Shown: positions 53,329 to 62,727 of the stretch, in pieces
How positions within the stretch are numbered: position 1 is the first letter of the stretch
Layout: every line of letters begins with the position of its first letter
Source: an uncultured Eubacteriales bacterium
Lineage (GTDB): Bacteria > Bacillota > Clostridia > TANB77 > CAG-508
DNA: 64,000 bases
Assembly (NCBI GenBank): GCA_949288175.1
Contig: CASEIV010000007.1
Span: 1 to 64,000, forward strand
Direction: 5' to 3'
Position numbers and translations under genes: made by a program
The notes under the pieces: model-generated
What the model saw: the letters and a program-made list of their open reading frames with translations, nothing else
Told to the model about the DNA's origin: nothing
The model's database searches: none

Positions 53329-53357
53329 AAAAAGCGGTAAATTTTGGTAGTAATTTA
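53329..53357 (+). terminator. Terminator of the DUF4173-pentapeptide operon
   Basis: aaaaagcggtaaatt / aatttactgcttttt. A TATAAT at 53371 starts the next unit. Confidence 0.8.
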
Positions 53358-53416
53358 CTGCTTTTTGTGGTATAATATATATGTGTGTTAAAAATAGAGA
53401 TATCTAAGGAGGAAAC

Positions 53417-53584
53417 ATGAATCGAGAAGAAAAATTTGAATTTGATATAGCAAATTTAAAACAAGATTTAGCAATAGAAGATATGTATGTTACAGAAGAA
53501 GATGTGGCACTATTACGAAGATATTTTGATAATGAAATCACAATGCCTGAGATGATTGATATCATAAAGAAAACAACCATGTAA
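53417..53584 (+). CDS. VbhA-like antitoxin of a Fic pair
   Basis: 55 aa: the C-terminal LLRRYFDNEITMPEMIDIIKK matches the C-terminal helices of VbhA-type antitoxins. The inhibitory motif (S/T)xxxE(G/N) aligns with DLAIED (17-22): Glu is kept, but Ser/Thr is Asp and Gly/Asn is Asp. It ends 12 nt before the Fic gene, so it is translated first, as in VbhA-VbhT. The ribosome binding site aaggaggaa is strong. Confidence 0.78.
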   Translation: MNREEKFEFDIANLKQDLAIEDMYVTEEDVALLRRYFDNEITMPEMIDIIKKTTM

Positions 53585-53596
53585 GGAGAATGTTTT

Positions 53597-54193
53597 ATGA
53601 GTGATTTATATGAAGCTAGAAATTCAATATATTGCTATAAAGATAGTGATGTATTAGTGAATAAGTTTGATATACATGATAATAAAAAATTAGAAGAAAT
53701 CGAAAGAAAAATTGTTTTAGCAAAATTATATGAATTAAGACAAAATCGTCAGATAGAAAATTTTGATATTACACATTTTGTTGGGATTCATAAATTTCTT
53801 TTTGAAGACATTTATCCATTTGCAGGACTTTTTAGAAATGAAAATATTGCAAAGGGAAATTTTAGTTTTGCTGAATGGGAATATATAGAAGATCAATTAA
53901 AAAAATTATTAGACCAATTGAAAGAAGAAAATTATCTACAAAATTTAGATAGAGATACATTTATTAAAAGATTGTCTTATTATATGGCAGAGTTAAATGT
54001 ATTACATCCTTTTAGAGAAGGAAATGGAAGAATAATTAGAGAATTTATTAGACAATTAGCATATAGGAATGGATATGTTTTAAATCTAAAAAATATCAAT
54101 CCAAAAGAAATGTTACATGCCTGTATTCGTTCAGTAGTAGATACCACACAATTAGAAACTATCATATCTGAATGTTTAGAGAAAGAAGAATAG
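53597..54193 (+). CDS. fic: Fic-family AMP transferase toxin
   Basis: 198 aa. The full Fic motif HPFREGNGRIIREF (137-150) keeps the catalytic His and the anion-binding GNGR. The upstream EIYPFAG-type flap (DIYPFAGLFRNENIAKGNFSF) is also present. Fic toxins transfer AMP to targets such as gyrase or topoisomerase IV. As a class I Fic it should be held in check by the preceding antitoxin. A fic fragment of a different type lies at 37525-37762. Confidence 0.9.
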   Translation: MSDLYEARNSIYCYKDSDVLVNKFDIHDNKKLEEIERKIVLAKLYELRQNRQIENFDITHFVGIHKFLFEDIYPFAGLFRNENIAKGNFSFAEWEYIEDQLKKLLDQLKEENYLQNLDRDTFIKRLSYYMAELNVLHPFREGNGRIIREFIRQLAYRNGYVLNLKNINPKEMLHACIRSVVDTTQLETIISECLEKEE

Positions 54194-54227
54194 AAGAGAT
54201 TAGAAAAAATAGAAAGTGAGAATAGAT

Positions 54228-54695
54228 ATGTCATTTATAAAAGCGAAAGAATATTTAGAAAAATATGAATTAGAAAATAAAATTATGGAATTTCCAGTTT
54301 CTTCAGCAACAGTAGAAGAAGCAGCAAAAGCCGTAAATTGCAAAGAAGAGGAGATTGCCAAAACTTTATCTTTTATGGTAGAAGATAAACCAATCTTAAT
54401 TGTAGTGGCAGGAGATAAGAAAATAGATAATCCAAAATATAAAGCAGAATTTCATACAAAGGCGAAAATGATTCCATTTGAAGATGTTGAAAGATTAGTG
54501 GGACATGAAGTGGGAGGTGTTTGTCCTTTTGGAATAAAAAATGGTGTGCAAGTATATTTAGATGAATCACTAAAAAGATTTCCAGTTATTTATCCTGCTT
54601 GTGGAAGTTCTAATAGTGCGATAAAATTAACAATTGAAGAATTGGAAAAGACATCAAATTATGAAAAATGGATAGATGTTTGTAAAGATATTTAG
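54228..54695 (+). CDS. YbaK/EbsC-type aminoacyl-tRNA editing protein
   Basis: 155 aa. YbaK fold: KIMEFPVSSATVEEAAKAVNCKEEEIAKTLSFM, VAGDKKIDNPK, GHEVGGVCPFGIKNGVQVYLDESLKRFPVIYPACGSSNSAIKL. YbaK/ProX proteins hydrolyse mischarged Cys-tRNA(Pro) or Ala-tRNA(Pro). Start ATG 54228 after aaagtgag; GTG 54216 is in frame upstream. Same strand as fic but not clearly co-transcribed (34 nt). Confidence 0.88.
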   Translation: MSFIKAKEYLEKYELENKIMEFPVSSATVEEAAKAVNCKEEEIAKTLSFMVEDKPILIVVAGDKKIDNPKYKAEFHTKAKMIPFEDVERLVGHEVGGVCPFGIKNGVQVYLDESLKRFPVIYPACGSSNSAIKLTIEELEKTSNYEKWIDVCKDI

Positions 54696-54784
54696 AAACA
54701 AATTAATTACACTTATAGAAGAAAAAATAAAAATTTTTAGAATTAAGATTAAAAAATTGTAAATATAAAATTAAGAAAATGAAA

Positions 54785-54818
54785 AAACATTACTAGCTTT
54801 TACCAGTAATGTTTTTTT
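54785..54818. terminator. Bidirectional terminator before tRNA-Arg
   Basis: aaacattact / agtaatgttt stem with A and T runs on each side, between the YbaK gene and a convergent tRNA. Confidence 0.75.
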
Positions 54819-54831
54819 GCAATTATTGCTA

Positions 54832-54908
54832 TGGTGAGCCAGGAGGGATTCGAACCCCCGACCCTTGGCTTAGAAGGCCAATGCTCTATCCAACTGAGCT
54901 ACTGACCC
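54832..54908 (-). tRNA. tRNA-Arg(TCT)
   Basis: 77 nt with CCA. Anticodon stem ttggc/gccaa, loop cttctaa giving TCT. Acceptor gggtcag/ctggctc, with two G-T pairs. Confidence 0.92.
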
Positions 54909-54997
54909 ATGGCTGAATAACAATAAATATAATAGCACAAATATGGGCCTGTGTCAATGATTTTAGAATAAAAAAATTAAAAATCACCAAAAACATT

Positions 54998-55247
54998 GTT
55001 ACTGTTCAGGCTCAAAGGCTCGAAAGGTTACATATATATCATTTTTCATACCTTGTGTGTCGCAACCACTGATGTTGAAAGATAAATTTTTATCTAGTCT
55101 TAAATAAATTTAAATCTATCTAAAAATTTACTTTTCAACGAAAGAAGGTTGCTCCAATCGCACTCGTTTTTGCTCGTTTGATCGCTTACGCGGTATTTCA
55201 AAATGATATATATGTAACCTTTCGAGCCTTTGAGCCTGAACAGTAAC
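54998..55247. repeat. 250-bp palindromic element with perfect 48-bp ends
   Basis: The terminal inverted repeats, gttactgttcaggctcaaagg.. (54998-55045) and its exact complement (55200-55247), match over 48 bp. Inside, a weaker pair gttgaaagataaattttt / aaaaatttacttttcaac and a gcaacc/ggttgc pair continue the stem. No open frame. It has the shape of a MITE or of a large structured RNA; it lies 60 bp after the end of the UPF0016 gene. Confidence 0.9.
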
Positions 55248-55307
55248 AAAAATTTAAGCATTGAAGGTTATGATTCGGAGCAAAATGCTGAAAAGGTGAA
55301 AAATATA

Positions 55308-55922
55308 TTATATGTTAAAGATTAGACCAATGATACCAAAAATAATAAACAAACTATTCGAAATGATTTCTATGATATTTTGATGAAATTTCATACTCAA
55401 AAGTTTTCCAAAAATAATGGCAAGTAAATTACTACAAACCATTCCTAAAATAGAGCCAATGATTAAAGACACTTTATATTCTGGATATTGAATACCAAGA
55501 CCAATAGAAGAAAGGAAGGTTTTGTCTCCTAATTCCCCAATAAATATGCAAAAAGCAATAATAAATACATAATTTAGTTTTAATTTACACAATTTAGAAA
55601 TGAGACCTGTCTTATGATTTTCTTTATTATCAAAGGATTGAATCTTCATAGAGATAAAACCCAATATTCCAAATAGAATAAAAGAAATGTATGTAAATAC
55701 ATTTAAAAAGTATGAAACATGTTCATTATGGATAGAACCTAGTTGACTACCAAAAAGAATTGCCAATCCATGACTAAGAAAAGTTCCTAGGGAAATACCT
55801 AATAGAATGTGTTTCATTTTACTTTTGGTAGAAAAAGATAAAACCATAATTTGTGTTTTATCTCCTAATTCAGCAAAGAAGATAATAGTAAAAGATAATA
55901 ACAAGGGATAAAAACCATTCAT
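55308..55922 (-). CDS. UPF0016 (GDT1/TMEM165-like) cation exporter
   Basis: 204 aa, six membrane spans in two halves, each with the signature ExGDKT: E18-LGDKT (16-23) and E130-LGDKT (128-135). Bacterial members export Mn2+; eukaryotic homologs also act on Ca2+. A Mn2+ riboswitch (yybP-ykoY) often precedes such genes, but I see no such structure in the 199 bp to the next gene. Ribosome binding site aggaaatgagg. Confidence 0.88.
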   Translation of the reverse strand: MNGFYPLLLSFTIIFFAELGDKTQIMVLSFSTKSKMKHILLGISLGTFLSHGLAILFGSQLGSIHNEHVSYFLNVFTYISFILFGILGFISMKIQSFDNKENHKTGLISKLCKLKLNYVFIIAFCIFIGELGDKTFLSSIGLGIQYPEYKVSLIIGSILGMVCSNLLAIIFGKLLSMKFHQNIIEIISNSLFIIFGIIGLIFNI

Positions 55923-56121
55923 AATTCAACCTCATTTCCTAACTAATTCATATGTAAAGAAATAAAATTTTATGAAAAACAATAAAAAATAAATTGTGTC
56001 AAATTTGGCAAGTATAAGTATCCCTAAGTATGTAATGTGAAAATTTTGTGAAAATCTTTACATTAATAAAGATAAATGATAATATTGTCATGATATAAAT
56101 AAAATTAAAGGAGGAATTTTT

Positions 56122-57063
56122 GTGATAGAGGTAAAAAATGTTACAAAAAAGTATGGAAAAGCTGTAGCCGTAGAAGATATCAGTTTTACCATTAATGATG
56201 GGGAAATTGTAGGTTTGCTTGGTCCTAATGGTGCTGGAAAAAGTACAACAATGAATATTCTAACTGGTTACATAGAACAAACATCAGGAGATGTGACTAT
56301 TGAAGGATATAATACATTAAAAAAACCAAAAAAGGCAAAAATGCAAATTGGATATATGGCAGAGGGAGTACCTCTTTATACAGACTTAACAGTAAAAGAA
56401 TTTGTAACATATATGGCAGAATTGAAAAAAGTAAATAGAAAAGAAAGAAAAGAAAAAGTGCAAAAAGTAATTGAACAAACAGGGTTAAAAGATGTTGAAA
56501 ATAAATTAACCAAAAATTTATCTAGAGGATATAAACAAAGAGTTAGTATGGCAGGAGCATTGGTTGGAGATCCTAAAATATTAATATTAGATGAACCAAC
56601 AGTAGGATTAGACCCAAAGCAAATTACAGAAATTAGAAATTTAATTAAAGAACTTGGAAAAACACATACGGTTATATTAAGTTCTCATATCTTGTCAGAA
56701 GTTAGCCAAATTTGTAATAAAGTTATTATTATTAATAAAGGTAAAATTGTAGCAATTGATACACCAGAAAATTTAGAGAATAGAGTAAGCAAAAATAATT
56801 GTATTTATGTTACAGTTGAAGATACAGAAAATAAGATAGATAAGATTAAAAATGAAATAAAAGAAATAAAAAATATAGAGTTAGTTCAAGAAAATGAAGA
56901 TAAAACAAAACAATATTTAATTGAAGCAGACAAAGATATTGATTTAAGGAAAAAGATTTTCTCTGAATTTGCAAAAGAAAATATAACAATATTTGAAATG
57001 AAAAAAGCAGATACAACATTAGAAGATGCATTTATAAAATTAATAGAAGGGGGAAATAAATAA
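56122..57063 (+). CDS. ABC transporter ATPase, GldA-like
   Basis: 313 aa. Walker A GPNGAGKST, signature LSRGYKQRVSMA (LSxGxxQ), Walker B ILILDEPTVGLDPKQ, switch His in LSSHILSEV. The C-terminal DUF4162-like extension (about 215-313) is typical of ABC-2 family ATPases. GTG start after aaaggagg. Stop and next start overlap (TAATG), so permease synthesis is coupled. With the next two genes it forms a Gld-type system: ATPase, permease, GldG-like. Confidence 0.9.
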   Translation: MIEVKNVTKKYGKAVAVEDISFTINDGEIVGLLGPNGAGKSTTMNILTGYIEQTSGDVTIEGYNTLKKPKKAKMQIGYMAEGVPLYTDLTVKEFVTYMAELKKVNRKERKEKVQKVIEQTGLKDVENKLTKNLSRGYKQRVSMAGALVGDPKILILDEPTVGLDPKQITEIRNLIKELGKTHTVILSSHILSEVSQICNKVIIINKGKIVAIDTPENLENRVSKNNCIYVTVEDTENKIDKIKNEIKEIKNIELVQENEDKTKQYLIEADKDIDLRKKIFSEFAKENITIFEMKKADTTLEDAFIKLIEGGNK

Positions 57064-57743
57064 TGTGGGCAATTATAAAAAAAGAATTTAAATCATATTT
57101 CTTTTCACCAGTAGGATATGTATTTATAGGATTATTCTTAATTATGTTTAGTATATTTTTCTATACAGATGTATTTAAGTATCAAAGTGTAAATTTTGAG
57201 TATATATTCTATTCAGGAGCAACAATATTAACATTTATCATACCAATTCTTACAATGAGGACATTGGCAGAAGAAAGAAAATCAGGAACAGAGCAATTAT
57301 TATTAACATCACCTGTCAGTATTACAAAAATCGTATTAGGAAAATTTATATCAGCAACACTGATTGTTATAATCACTGAACTTTGTACATTTTTATATTT
57401 TGGAATACTATCATATTTTGGTACACCACATATCACAACAGCATTAGTTACTTTGTTAGGATTTTTATTACTTGCTATGAGTTATATATCATTTGGATTA
57501 TTGGCTTCAAGTATAACAGAAAATCAAATCATAGCAGGAGTTATAACAATAGCATTTTTCATATTTTCATGGTTCTTACCAAACTTTAGTGATGTGTTTG
57601 CAGATTTTTCATTAATCAATTTATTTTCTAATTTCCCATATGGACAAATTGATCTTGCAGATACAGTAATCTATATATCATTTACAATTATGTGTTTATT
57701 ATTTACCATAATTGTAATGCAAAGAAGAAAAAGTGTAAGATAG
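57063..57743 (+). CDS. ABC-2 permease, GldF-like
   Basis: 226 aa with six membrane spans. It begins MWAIIKKEFKSYFFSPVGYVFIGLF, and the loop LAEERKSGTEQLLLTSPVSITKIVLGKF is the typical ABC-2/GldF motif. First codon overlaps the ATPase stop codon by 1 nt. Named after gliding genes of Bacteroidota, but in Clostridia the role is not established. Confidence 0.9.
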   Translation: MWAIIKKEFKSYFFSPVGYVFIGLFLIMFSIFFYTDVFKYQSVNFEYIFYSGATILTFIIPILTMRTLAEERKSGTEQLLLTSPVSITKIVLGKFISATLIVIITELCTFLYFGILSYFGTPHITTALVTLLGFLLLAMSYISFGLLASSITENQIIAGVITIAFFIFSWFLPNFSDVFADFSLINLFSNFPYGQIDLADTVIYISFTIMCLLFTIIVMQRRKSVR

Positions 57744-57756
57744 GAGGTTAGTAAAG

Positions 57757-59403
57757 TTGAATAGTGAAGAAAAAAACATAAACAAAGAACAAACAGAAAA
57801 AAATGAAAAAATAGAAAAAGTTGAAAAAGAAAAAACAAAAAAAGAGAAGAAAACGAAAGAAGAGAAAAAACAAGCTAAAGAAGAAAAAAAGAAAATCAAA
57901 GAAGAAAAGAAAAAAGCCAAAAAAGAAAAGAAAGAAACAAATAAATTTGTTCAAACAGTAAAAAGAAAATGGTTAGTTGATGGAAGTAGAACATTATCAT
58001 TGGTGTTATTAATATTGGCAGCGTTTTTAGGTATTAATACAGGAATGAAAGTTTTAGATTTAACACCTATAGATTTAACACAAGAAAAATTATATACATT
58101 AACAGATGAAAGTAAAGAAAGAGTAAAAGATATTGATAAAGATGTTCATTTATATTTTGTAGGTTATCCAGAAGATAATGCAGATTTAGCACTTGCAAAG
58201 CAATATAAAGATGCAAATGAAAAAATTGTTGCAGAAGCAGTAGATGCAGAAAGTAGACCAGATTTAGTAGAAAAATATGGAATACAAGATACTGGTTCAT
58301 CAGGAATCATAGTAGAATGTGGAGAACGTTCAAAAGTATTAACATCAAGTGATTTAGTAACCTATGACAGTACAACATATGAAACGATTAGTATTGCAGA
58401 AGAAAAACTAACAAGTGCAATTATATCTGTTACAACAGATGATATACCAAAAGTATATTTCTTGGAAGGATATAGTAATTTTACATTAGATTATAATATG
58501 TATTATTTAAATATATATTTAGAAAATGAAATTACAGAAGTAGATACGCTAAATATTTTATCAACAGGAAAAGTACCAGATGATTGTGACACATTAGTGA
58601 TTACTTCACCATCACAAGATTTTAGTAATGAAGCAAAAACAGCTATTATTGATTATATTAATCGAGGAGGTAATATCTTATGGTTAAATGCAGCAATGTC
58701 AGTTTCAGCAGATTTACCAAATGTAAATGAAGTCTTAGCGTTATATGGAGTAAATCCATTTGAAGTAGGTGTTATTAGAGAAACTGATTCATCAAGAATG
58801 GTAGCTAATTCACCAGATTTAGTTATCCCAAATTTAGGAAGTTCAAAGATAACAGAAGATATATATAATGATGGTATCATATTTAGATATCCAACGAAAA
58901 TTAATATCAATGAAAATGGATTAGAAGATTTAAAAGTGGTAGAAACAGATTTAGTAACAACGAGTGAAGGATCATATTTTAGAACAGACTTTAATAATAG
59001 TTCAGCAACTGCTGCAGAAGGAGAAGAAACAGGATCTTTTGTGCTTGGTGCAGAATTAGAAAAAACAATAACAGAAGCAAATGAGGAAACAGGAACATCA
59101 GCAGTAACATCAAAATTAATCATCTATGGAGAAAACTATTTCATTTCAGATTATCCATTAACACAAGATTCTCAATATCCAGCAATACAAGTGTCAACAT
59201 ATAATAAGGACTTAGTATTAAATTCACTAGCATATTTGTCAGATAGAGAAGAAGACATTACAGCAAGAAAGAGTACAGGAACAGTAACATATACAGCAAC
59301 AGAGCAACAAGATACAATTGTTAGAATTATTATATTTAGTGTACCAGCTATTATTATTCTAGTGGGAATAATCGTATGGCAAAAGAGAAGAAGAAAAAAA
59401 TAG
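57757..59403 (+). CDS. GldG-like ABC-associated protein (ABC_transp_aux)
   Basis: 548 aa. A Lys/Glu-rich N-terminal tail (1-70) and one span (about 79-98), then an extracytoplasmic ABC_transp_aux domain: EKLYTLTDESKERVKDI, YFVGYPEDN, VYFLEGYSNFTL, DTLVITSPSQDFSNEAKTAIIDYINRGGNILWL. A final span (about 520-540) and basic tail close it. TTG start after taggaggtt. The charged N-terminal tail is much longer than in typical GldG and resembles that of the VanW protein here. Confidence 0.85.
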   Translation: MNSEEKNINKEQTEKNEKIEKVEKEKTKKEKKTKEEKKQAKEEKKKIKEEKKKAKKEKKETNKFVQTVKRKWLVDGSRTLSLVLLILAAFLGINTGMKVLDLTPIDLTQEKLYTLTDESKERVKDIDKDVHLYFVGYPEDNADLALAKQYKDANEKIVAEAVDAESRPDLVEKYGIQDTGSSGIIVECGERSKVLTSSDLVTYDSTTYETISIAEEKLTSAIISVTTDDIPKVYFLEGYSNFTLDYNMYYLNIYLENEITEVDTLNILSTGKVPDDCDTLVITSPSQDFSNEAKTAIIDYINRGGNILWLNAAMSVSADLPNVNEVLALYGVNPFEVGVIRETDSSRMVANSPDLVIPNLGSSKITEDIYNDGIIFRYPTKININENGLEDLKVVETDLVTTSEGSYFRTDFNNSSATAAEGEETGSFVLGAELEKTITEANEETGTSAVTSKLIIYGENYFISDYPLTQDSQYPAIQVSTYNKDLVLNSLAYLSDREEDITARKSTGTVTYTATEQQDTIVRIIIFSVPAIIILVGIIVWQKRRRKK

Positions 59404-59412
59404 AAATTATTG

Positions 59413-59532
59413 GAATCAGGTCTGTTTGGACCCATTGGAGGGGAAAACCGCAATATATAATACAAAATCATGTAATGACTTTATATTATATATTGCGGTT
59501 TTCCCCAAATGGGTCCAAACAAACCTGGTTCT
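59413..59532. repeat. 120-bp palindrome after the Gld operon
   Basis: Arms of about 48 bp, left gtctgtttggaccc.. and right ..gggtccaaacaaac, continuing into gggaaaaccgcaatatata / tatatattgcggttttccc. It starts 10 bp after the GldG stop. It can end transcription, though the T run is poor. A truncated gggccccaatggtc lies at 59535-59549. Confidence 0.85.
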
Positions 59533-59640
59533 AAGGGCCCCAATGGTCGTTAAAAAATGTTTGAATAAAATAGGAAAACCCTCATAAACTATTATGGAAT
59601 ATTTAATACTTAGGTATATGAAAATAGAGGGAAAGTTGAA

Positions 59641-60666
59641 ATGAAAAAAATCTTAAAAGCAGTATTTGTAATTATAGGAACACTGATAGGAGCAGGATTT
59701 GCATCAGGTCAAGAAATCTATATATTTTTTTATCAATATGGGATGAATGGAATCTTAGGAATTATTATTTCTAGTTTGTTATTAGGATTTGTTACATATA
59801 AAGTGTTAGCTATTTGCCAAAAAAAAGAAGTAAAAAATTATAAAAGTTTTTTAAAAGGACTCATAAAAAAGGAAAAACAACTAGAGATTTTTAATACTAT
59901 AATGAATATATTTATTTTAATCACATTTTATATAATGATAGCTGGATTTGGAGCATATTTTGAACAACAATTTGGAATACATTCTTTAATAGGGAGTATC
60001 CTATTAGCTCTGATTTGTTATTTTGTATTTTTGAAAGATGTGTCAGGATTAATTAAGGTAAGTCAATACATTGTTCCTATATTAATTGCAAGTTTATTTA
60101 TGATTGGTATCTATATAATAGATTTTAGAAACATATTAGGAATATCTGATTATGTACCAGAAAATACAAATTGGAAATGGATTTTAGATAGTGTATTATA
60201 TGGTAGTTACAATACTATATTATTAATACCTGTACTAATCGCTTTAAGAAAACTTGTTAGCAACAAAAAAGGACAATATATTGTATCTATATTAACAGCA
60301 ACTTTGGTAATTGTGTTATCACTAATTGTTTTTTTTATTTTAACTAAAATAGATGTAGATATCAAAAATTTAGAAATGCCAACAGTATATATTGTTTCAA
60401 AAATCTCACCAATATTTAGAGATATATATGGGTTTATTATTTTAAGTTCTATCCTAACAACAAGTATTTCTTTAGGAACGAGTTTTTTAGAAAATATAGC
60501 ATATAGTAAGAAAACATATAAACAATATGCCATTTTAATATGTGTAAGTGCTGTTTTGGTTTCTAATATTGGTTTTTCGAATTTAGTAAATTTATTATAT
60601 CCCATATTTGGATATATAGGACTTATCCAAATTATAAAAATAACTATACAAAAAAGCAAATCATAA
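59641..60666 (+). CDS. YkvI-like membrane transporter
   Basis: 341 aa, about ten membrane spans, starting MKKILKAVFVIIGTLIGAGFASGQEI, the hallmark of YkvI-family proteins with an amino-acid/polyamine-like LeuT-type core. The substrate is not known. Monocistronic. Ribosome binding site agagggaaag. Confidence 0.85.
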   Translation: MKKILKAVFVIIGTLIGAGFASGQEIYIFFYQYGMNGILGIIISSLLLGFVTYKVLAICQKKEVKNYKSFLKGLIKKEKQLEIFNTIMNIFILITFYIMIAGFGAYFEQQFGIHSLIGSILLALICYFVFLKDVSGLIKVSQYIVPILIASLFMIGIYIIDFRNILGISDYVPENTNWKWILDSVLYGSYNTILLIPVLIALRKLVSNKKGQYIVSILTATLVIVLSLIVFFILTKIDVDIKNLEMPTVYIVSKISPIFRDIYGFIILSSILTTSISLGTSFLENIAYSKKTYKQYAILICVSAVLVSNIGFSNLVNLLYPIFGYIGLIQIIKITIQKSKS

Positions 60667-60796
60667 GTGAAGTGTTACCACTCAGCACCTAAGTAGTAAC
60701 TAAATTAGGAGAAAATAGCAGAAAAAATAAGTGTTAGCTTGCTTTTTCAAATTTAGTATAGTAGAATATCATTAACGAAAGATAAGGAGAAATATA

Positions 60797-61981
60797 ATGA
60801 GAGATTATTGGGAAGAACCAGAAACAAAAAATAAAACAATAAATACAAAAAAAATTATTTTATCTATTCTTATCTCTATTCTTGTTGTCGCAATAATCGT
60901 TATAGTAGCTTTATATATTACGAACAATGAATTTAGAAATTGGATTGATGTAGAGATATTTAGAAAAGAAATTTCACAAGATGGCGTTACGACGATTGAA
61001 TTAGATGAGGGAGAAACATCAAACATATATGCATTTAATAAATATATAGGGATATTGAGTAAAAATAGATTATCTTTATATGGTTCAAGTGGAAAAGAAG
61101 AAACGAACTTAGAAGTGCAAATTACCAATCCATTATTTGATTCTGCAAATCGATTTTTAGTTATCGGTGAATCTAATGGACAAAAAGTTTATGTCATTGA
61201 AGATAAAGAAGTGGCATGGGAGAGTGAAGTAGAAGGAAATATTTCTAAAGTTTGTGTTAATAAAAATGGATATGTAGCAGTTATCATGACAGGAACAAGT
61301 TATAAAAGTGAAGTTCAAGTATTTGACCCAGAAGGAAATTCTTTATTTATTTCATTTTTATCATATACTATGGCAGTAGATGCATCTATTTCAAATGATA
61401 ATAAATATTTAGCAATCGCTGAAGTGGATACATCAGGAACGATTATTCAATCTAATGTAAGAATTACTTCTATTGAAAAAGCAAGAACTGACCCAAGAAA
61501 TTCTGATGAGAATAATTATAAAAGTGAGCAAAACAAATTAATTGTCAATATTGCTTATCAAGATAAAGATAGAATTGTATGTATGTATACAGATACAATT
61601 AATATAATGGAAAATGGACAAGAATCGGTTATATTTGATAATAAAGATAAAAAAATAACAGCACAATCTATTGATTTAAAAAATTCTATTACAACTATCC
61701 AAGAAGAATCATCAGGAATTTTTTCTGCAAATTCTGTAATTAATATAATTGATGTAGATACTAGAAATATGCAAAATTACACAGTAGAAACATCTGTAAA
61801 AGAAATGTATACAAAAGGAGATATTATTGCATTAAATTTAGGAACAGAAGTTGAATTTATTAATACAGGTGGTTGGCTTGTAAAGAGATATATAGCAAAT
61901 CAAGAGGTATCAAGTGTTACAGTATCAGATAATATAGCAGGAATTATTTATAGAGATAAGGTAGAAATTATTAATTTATAA
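60797..61981 (+). CDS. DUF5711 membrane-anchored beta-propeller protein
   Basis: 394 aa. N-terminal cytosolic stretch, one membrane span (about 20-42), and a large extracytoplasmic domain of repeated beta blades (NKYIGILSKNRLSLYGSSGK, NRFLVIGESNGQKVYVIED, KYLAIAEVDTSGTIIQ, DKDRIVCMYTDTINIME) that matches DUF5711. Function unknown. Followed by cvpA after 11 nt, an association seen often in Clostridia. Confidence 0.83.
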   Translation: MRDYWEEPETKNKTINTKKIILSILISILVVAIIVIVALYITNNEFRNWIDVEIFRKEISQDGVTTIELDEGETSNIYAFNKYIGILSKNRLSLYGSSGKEETNLEVQITNPLFDSANRFLVIGESNGQKVYVIEDKEVAWESEVEGNISKVCVNKNGYVAVIMTGTSYKSEVQVFDPEGNSLFISFLSYTMAVDASISNDNKYLAIAEVDTSGTIIQSNVRITSIEKARTDPRNSDENNYKSEQNKLIVNIAYQDKDRIVCMYTDTINIMENGQESVIFDNKDKKITAQSIDLKNSITTIQEESSGIFSANSVINIIDVDTRNMQNYTVETSVKEMYTKGDIIALNLGTEVEFINTGGWLVKRYIANQEVSSVTVSDNIAGIIYRDKVEIINL

Positions 61982-61992
61982 GGAGAAAGATT

Positions 61993-62619
61993 ATGAGTAT
62001 TGTTGTAGATTTTATTATTGTAGCTATTATTTTATTATCAACCTTTTTAGCTTATAGAAAAGGTTTAATCACATTAGCGATACAATTGGTAGCAGTCATT
62101 ATTGCTGTTGTATTAACATTGCTATTATATAAACCAGTTTCAAATGTTATTATTAATGTAACAGGAATTGATGAGACAATTCAAAATGCAATTTTAGAAG
62201 AAGCAAATGACATTATGACAAATGGCGAAGAAGGTGCAAATCAAGTAGTAGATACTATACAAAATAATATGTTACCAGAAACAGCAAGAACGATTTCAAT
62301 TAATATCATAGAGGGAGCTGTTATATTACTTTTATATATTGTTATAAGGATTATACTAAAATTTGTTACAGCATTAGCAAATTTAGTTTCAAAATTACCA
62401 GTATTAAACCAACTAAATCAATTAGGAGGTATTATCTATGGGATTTTGAGAGGTGTGTTAATTGTTTATATTTTGTTATTACTTGTAAATTTAAGTGGAG
62501 AAATAGAGCCACAAAATCAAGTTTATACGGCTGTTGAAGAATCTTATATAGGAAAAATGATGAATGAAAATAATATTTTAGATATACTATTTACAGACAT
62601 GAATGAAAATGGACAATAA
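61993..62619 (+). CDS. cvpA: CvpA-family membrane protein
   Basis: 208 aa with four membrane spans and the typical CvpA loop (FIIVAIILLSTFLAYRKGLITLAIQL; GGIIYGILRGVLIVYILLLLV). CvpA is needed for colicin V production in E. coli; its broader role is unclear. Starts 11 nt after DUF5711, ribosome binding site aaggaga. Ended by a terminator at 62636-62665. Confidence 0.9.
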   Translation: MSIVVDFIIVAIILLSTFLAYRKGLITLAIQLVAVIIAVVLTLLLYKPVSNVIINVTGIDETIQNAILEEANDIMTNGEEGANQVVDTIQNNMLPETARTISINIIEGAVILLLYIVIRIILKFVTALANLVSKLPVLNQLNQLGGIIYGILRGVLIVYILLLLVNLSGEIEPQNQVYTAVEESYIGKMMNENNILDILFTDMNENGQ

Positions 62620-62635
62620 TAAAAAACAAAATAAT

Positions 62636-62665
62636 AAAGACAAATTTTTAAAATTTGTCTTTATT
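62636..62665 (+). terminator. Terminator of cvpA
   Basis: aaagacaaatt / aatttgtcttt stem then ttt; separates cvpA from the LCP gene. Confidence 0.8.
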
Positions 62666-62667
62666 TG

Positions 62668-62696
62668 TTGATTTTTGATAAGATATTTGCTATACT
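62668..62696 (+). promoter_or_regulatory. LCP gene promoter
   Basis: TTGATT (62668-62673), 17-nt spacer, TATACT (62691-62696). Overlaps the tail of the terminator. Confidence 0.75.
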
Positions 62697-62727
62697 GATT
62701 ACATGATTTTTTAGGAGTGGATTATAA

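Noticed and set aside
55923..56121. Mn2+ riboswitch upstream of the UPF0016 gene
   Set aside because: No yybP-ykoY-like stem or conserved loop is visible in the 199 bp.
57699..57954. Minus-strand Phe-rich frames opposite the GldG-like tail
   Set aside because: Low-complexity shadow of the Lys/Glu-rich coding strand.
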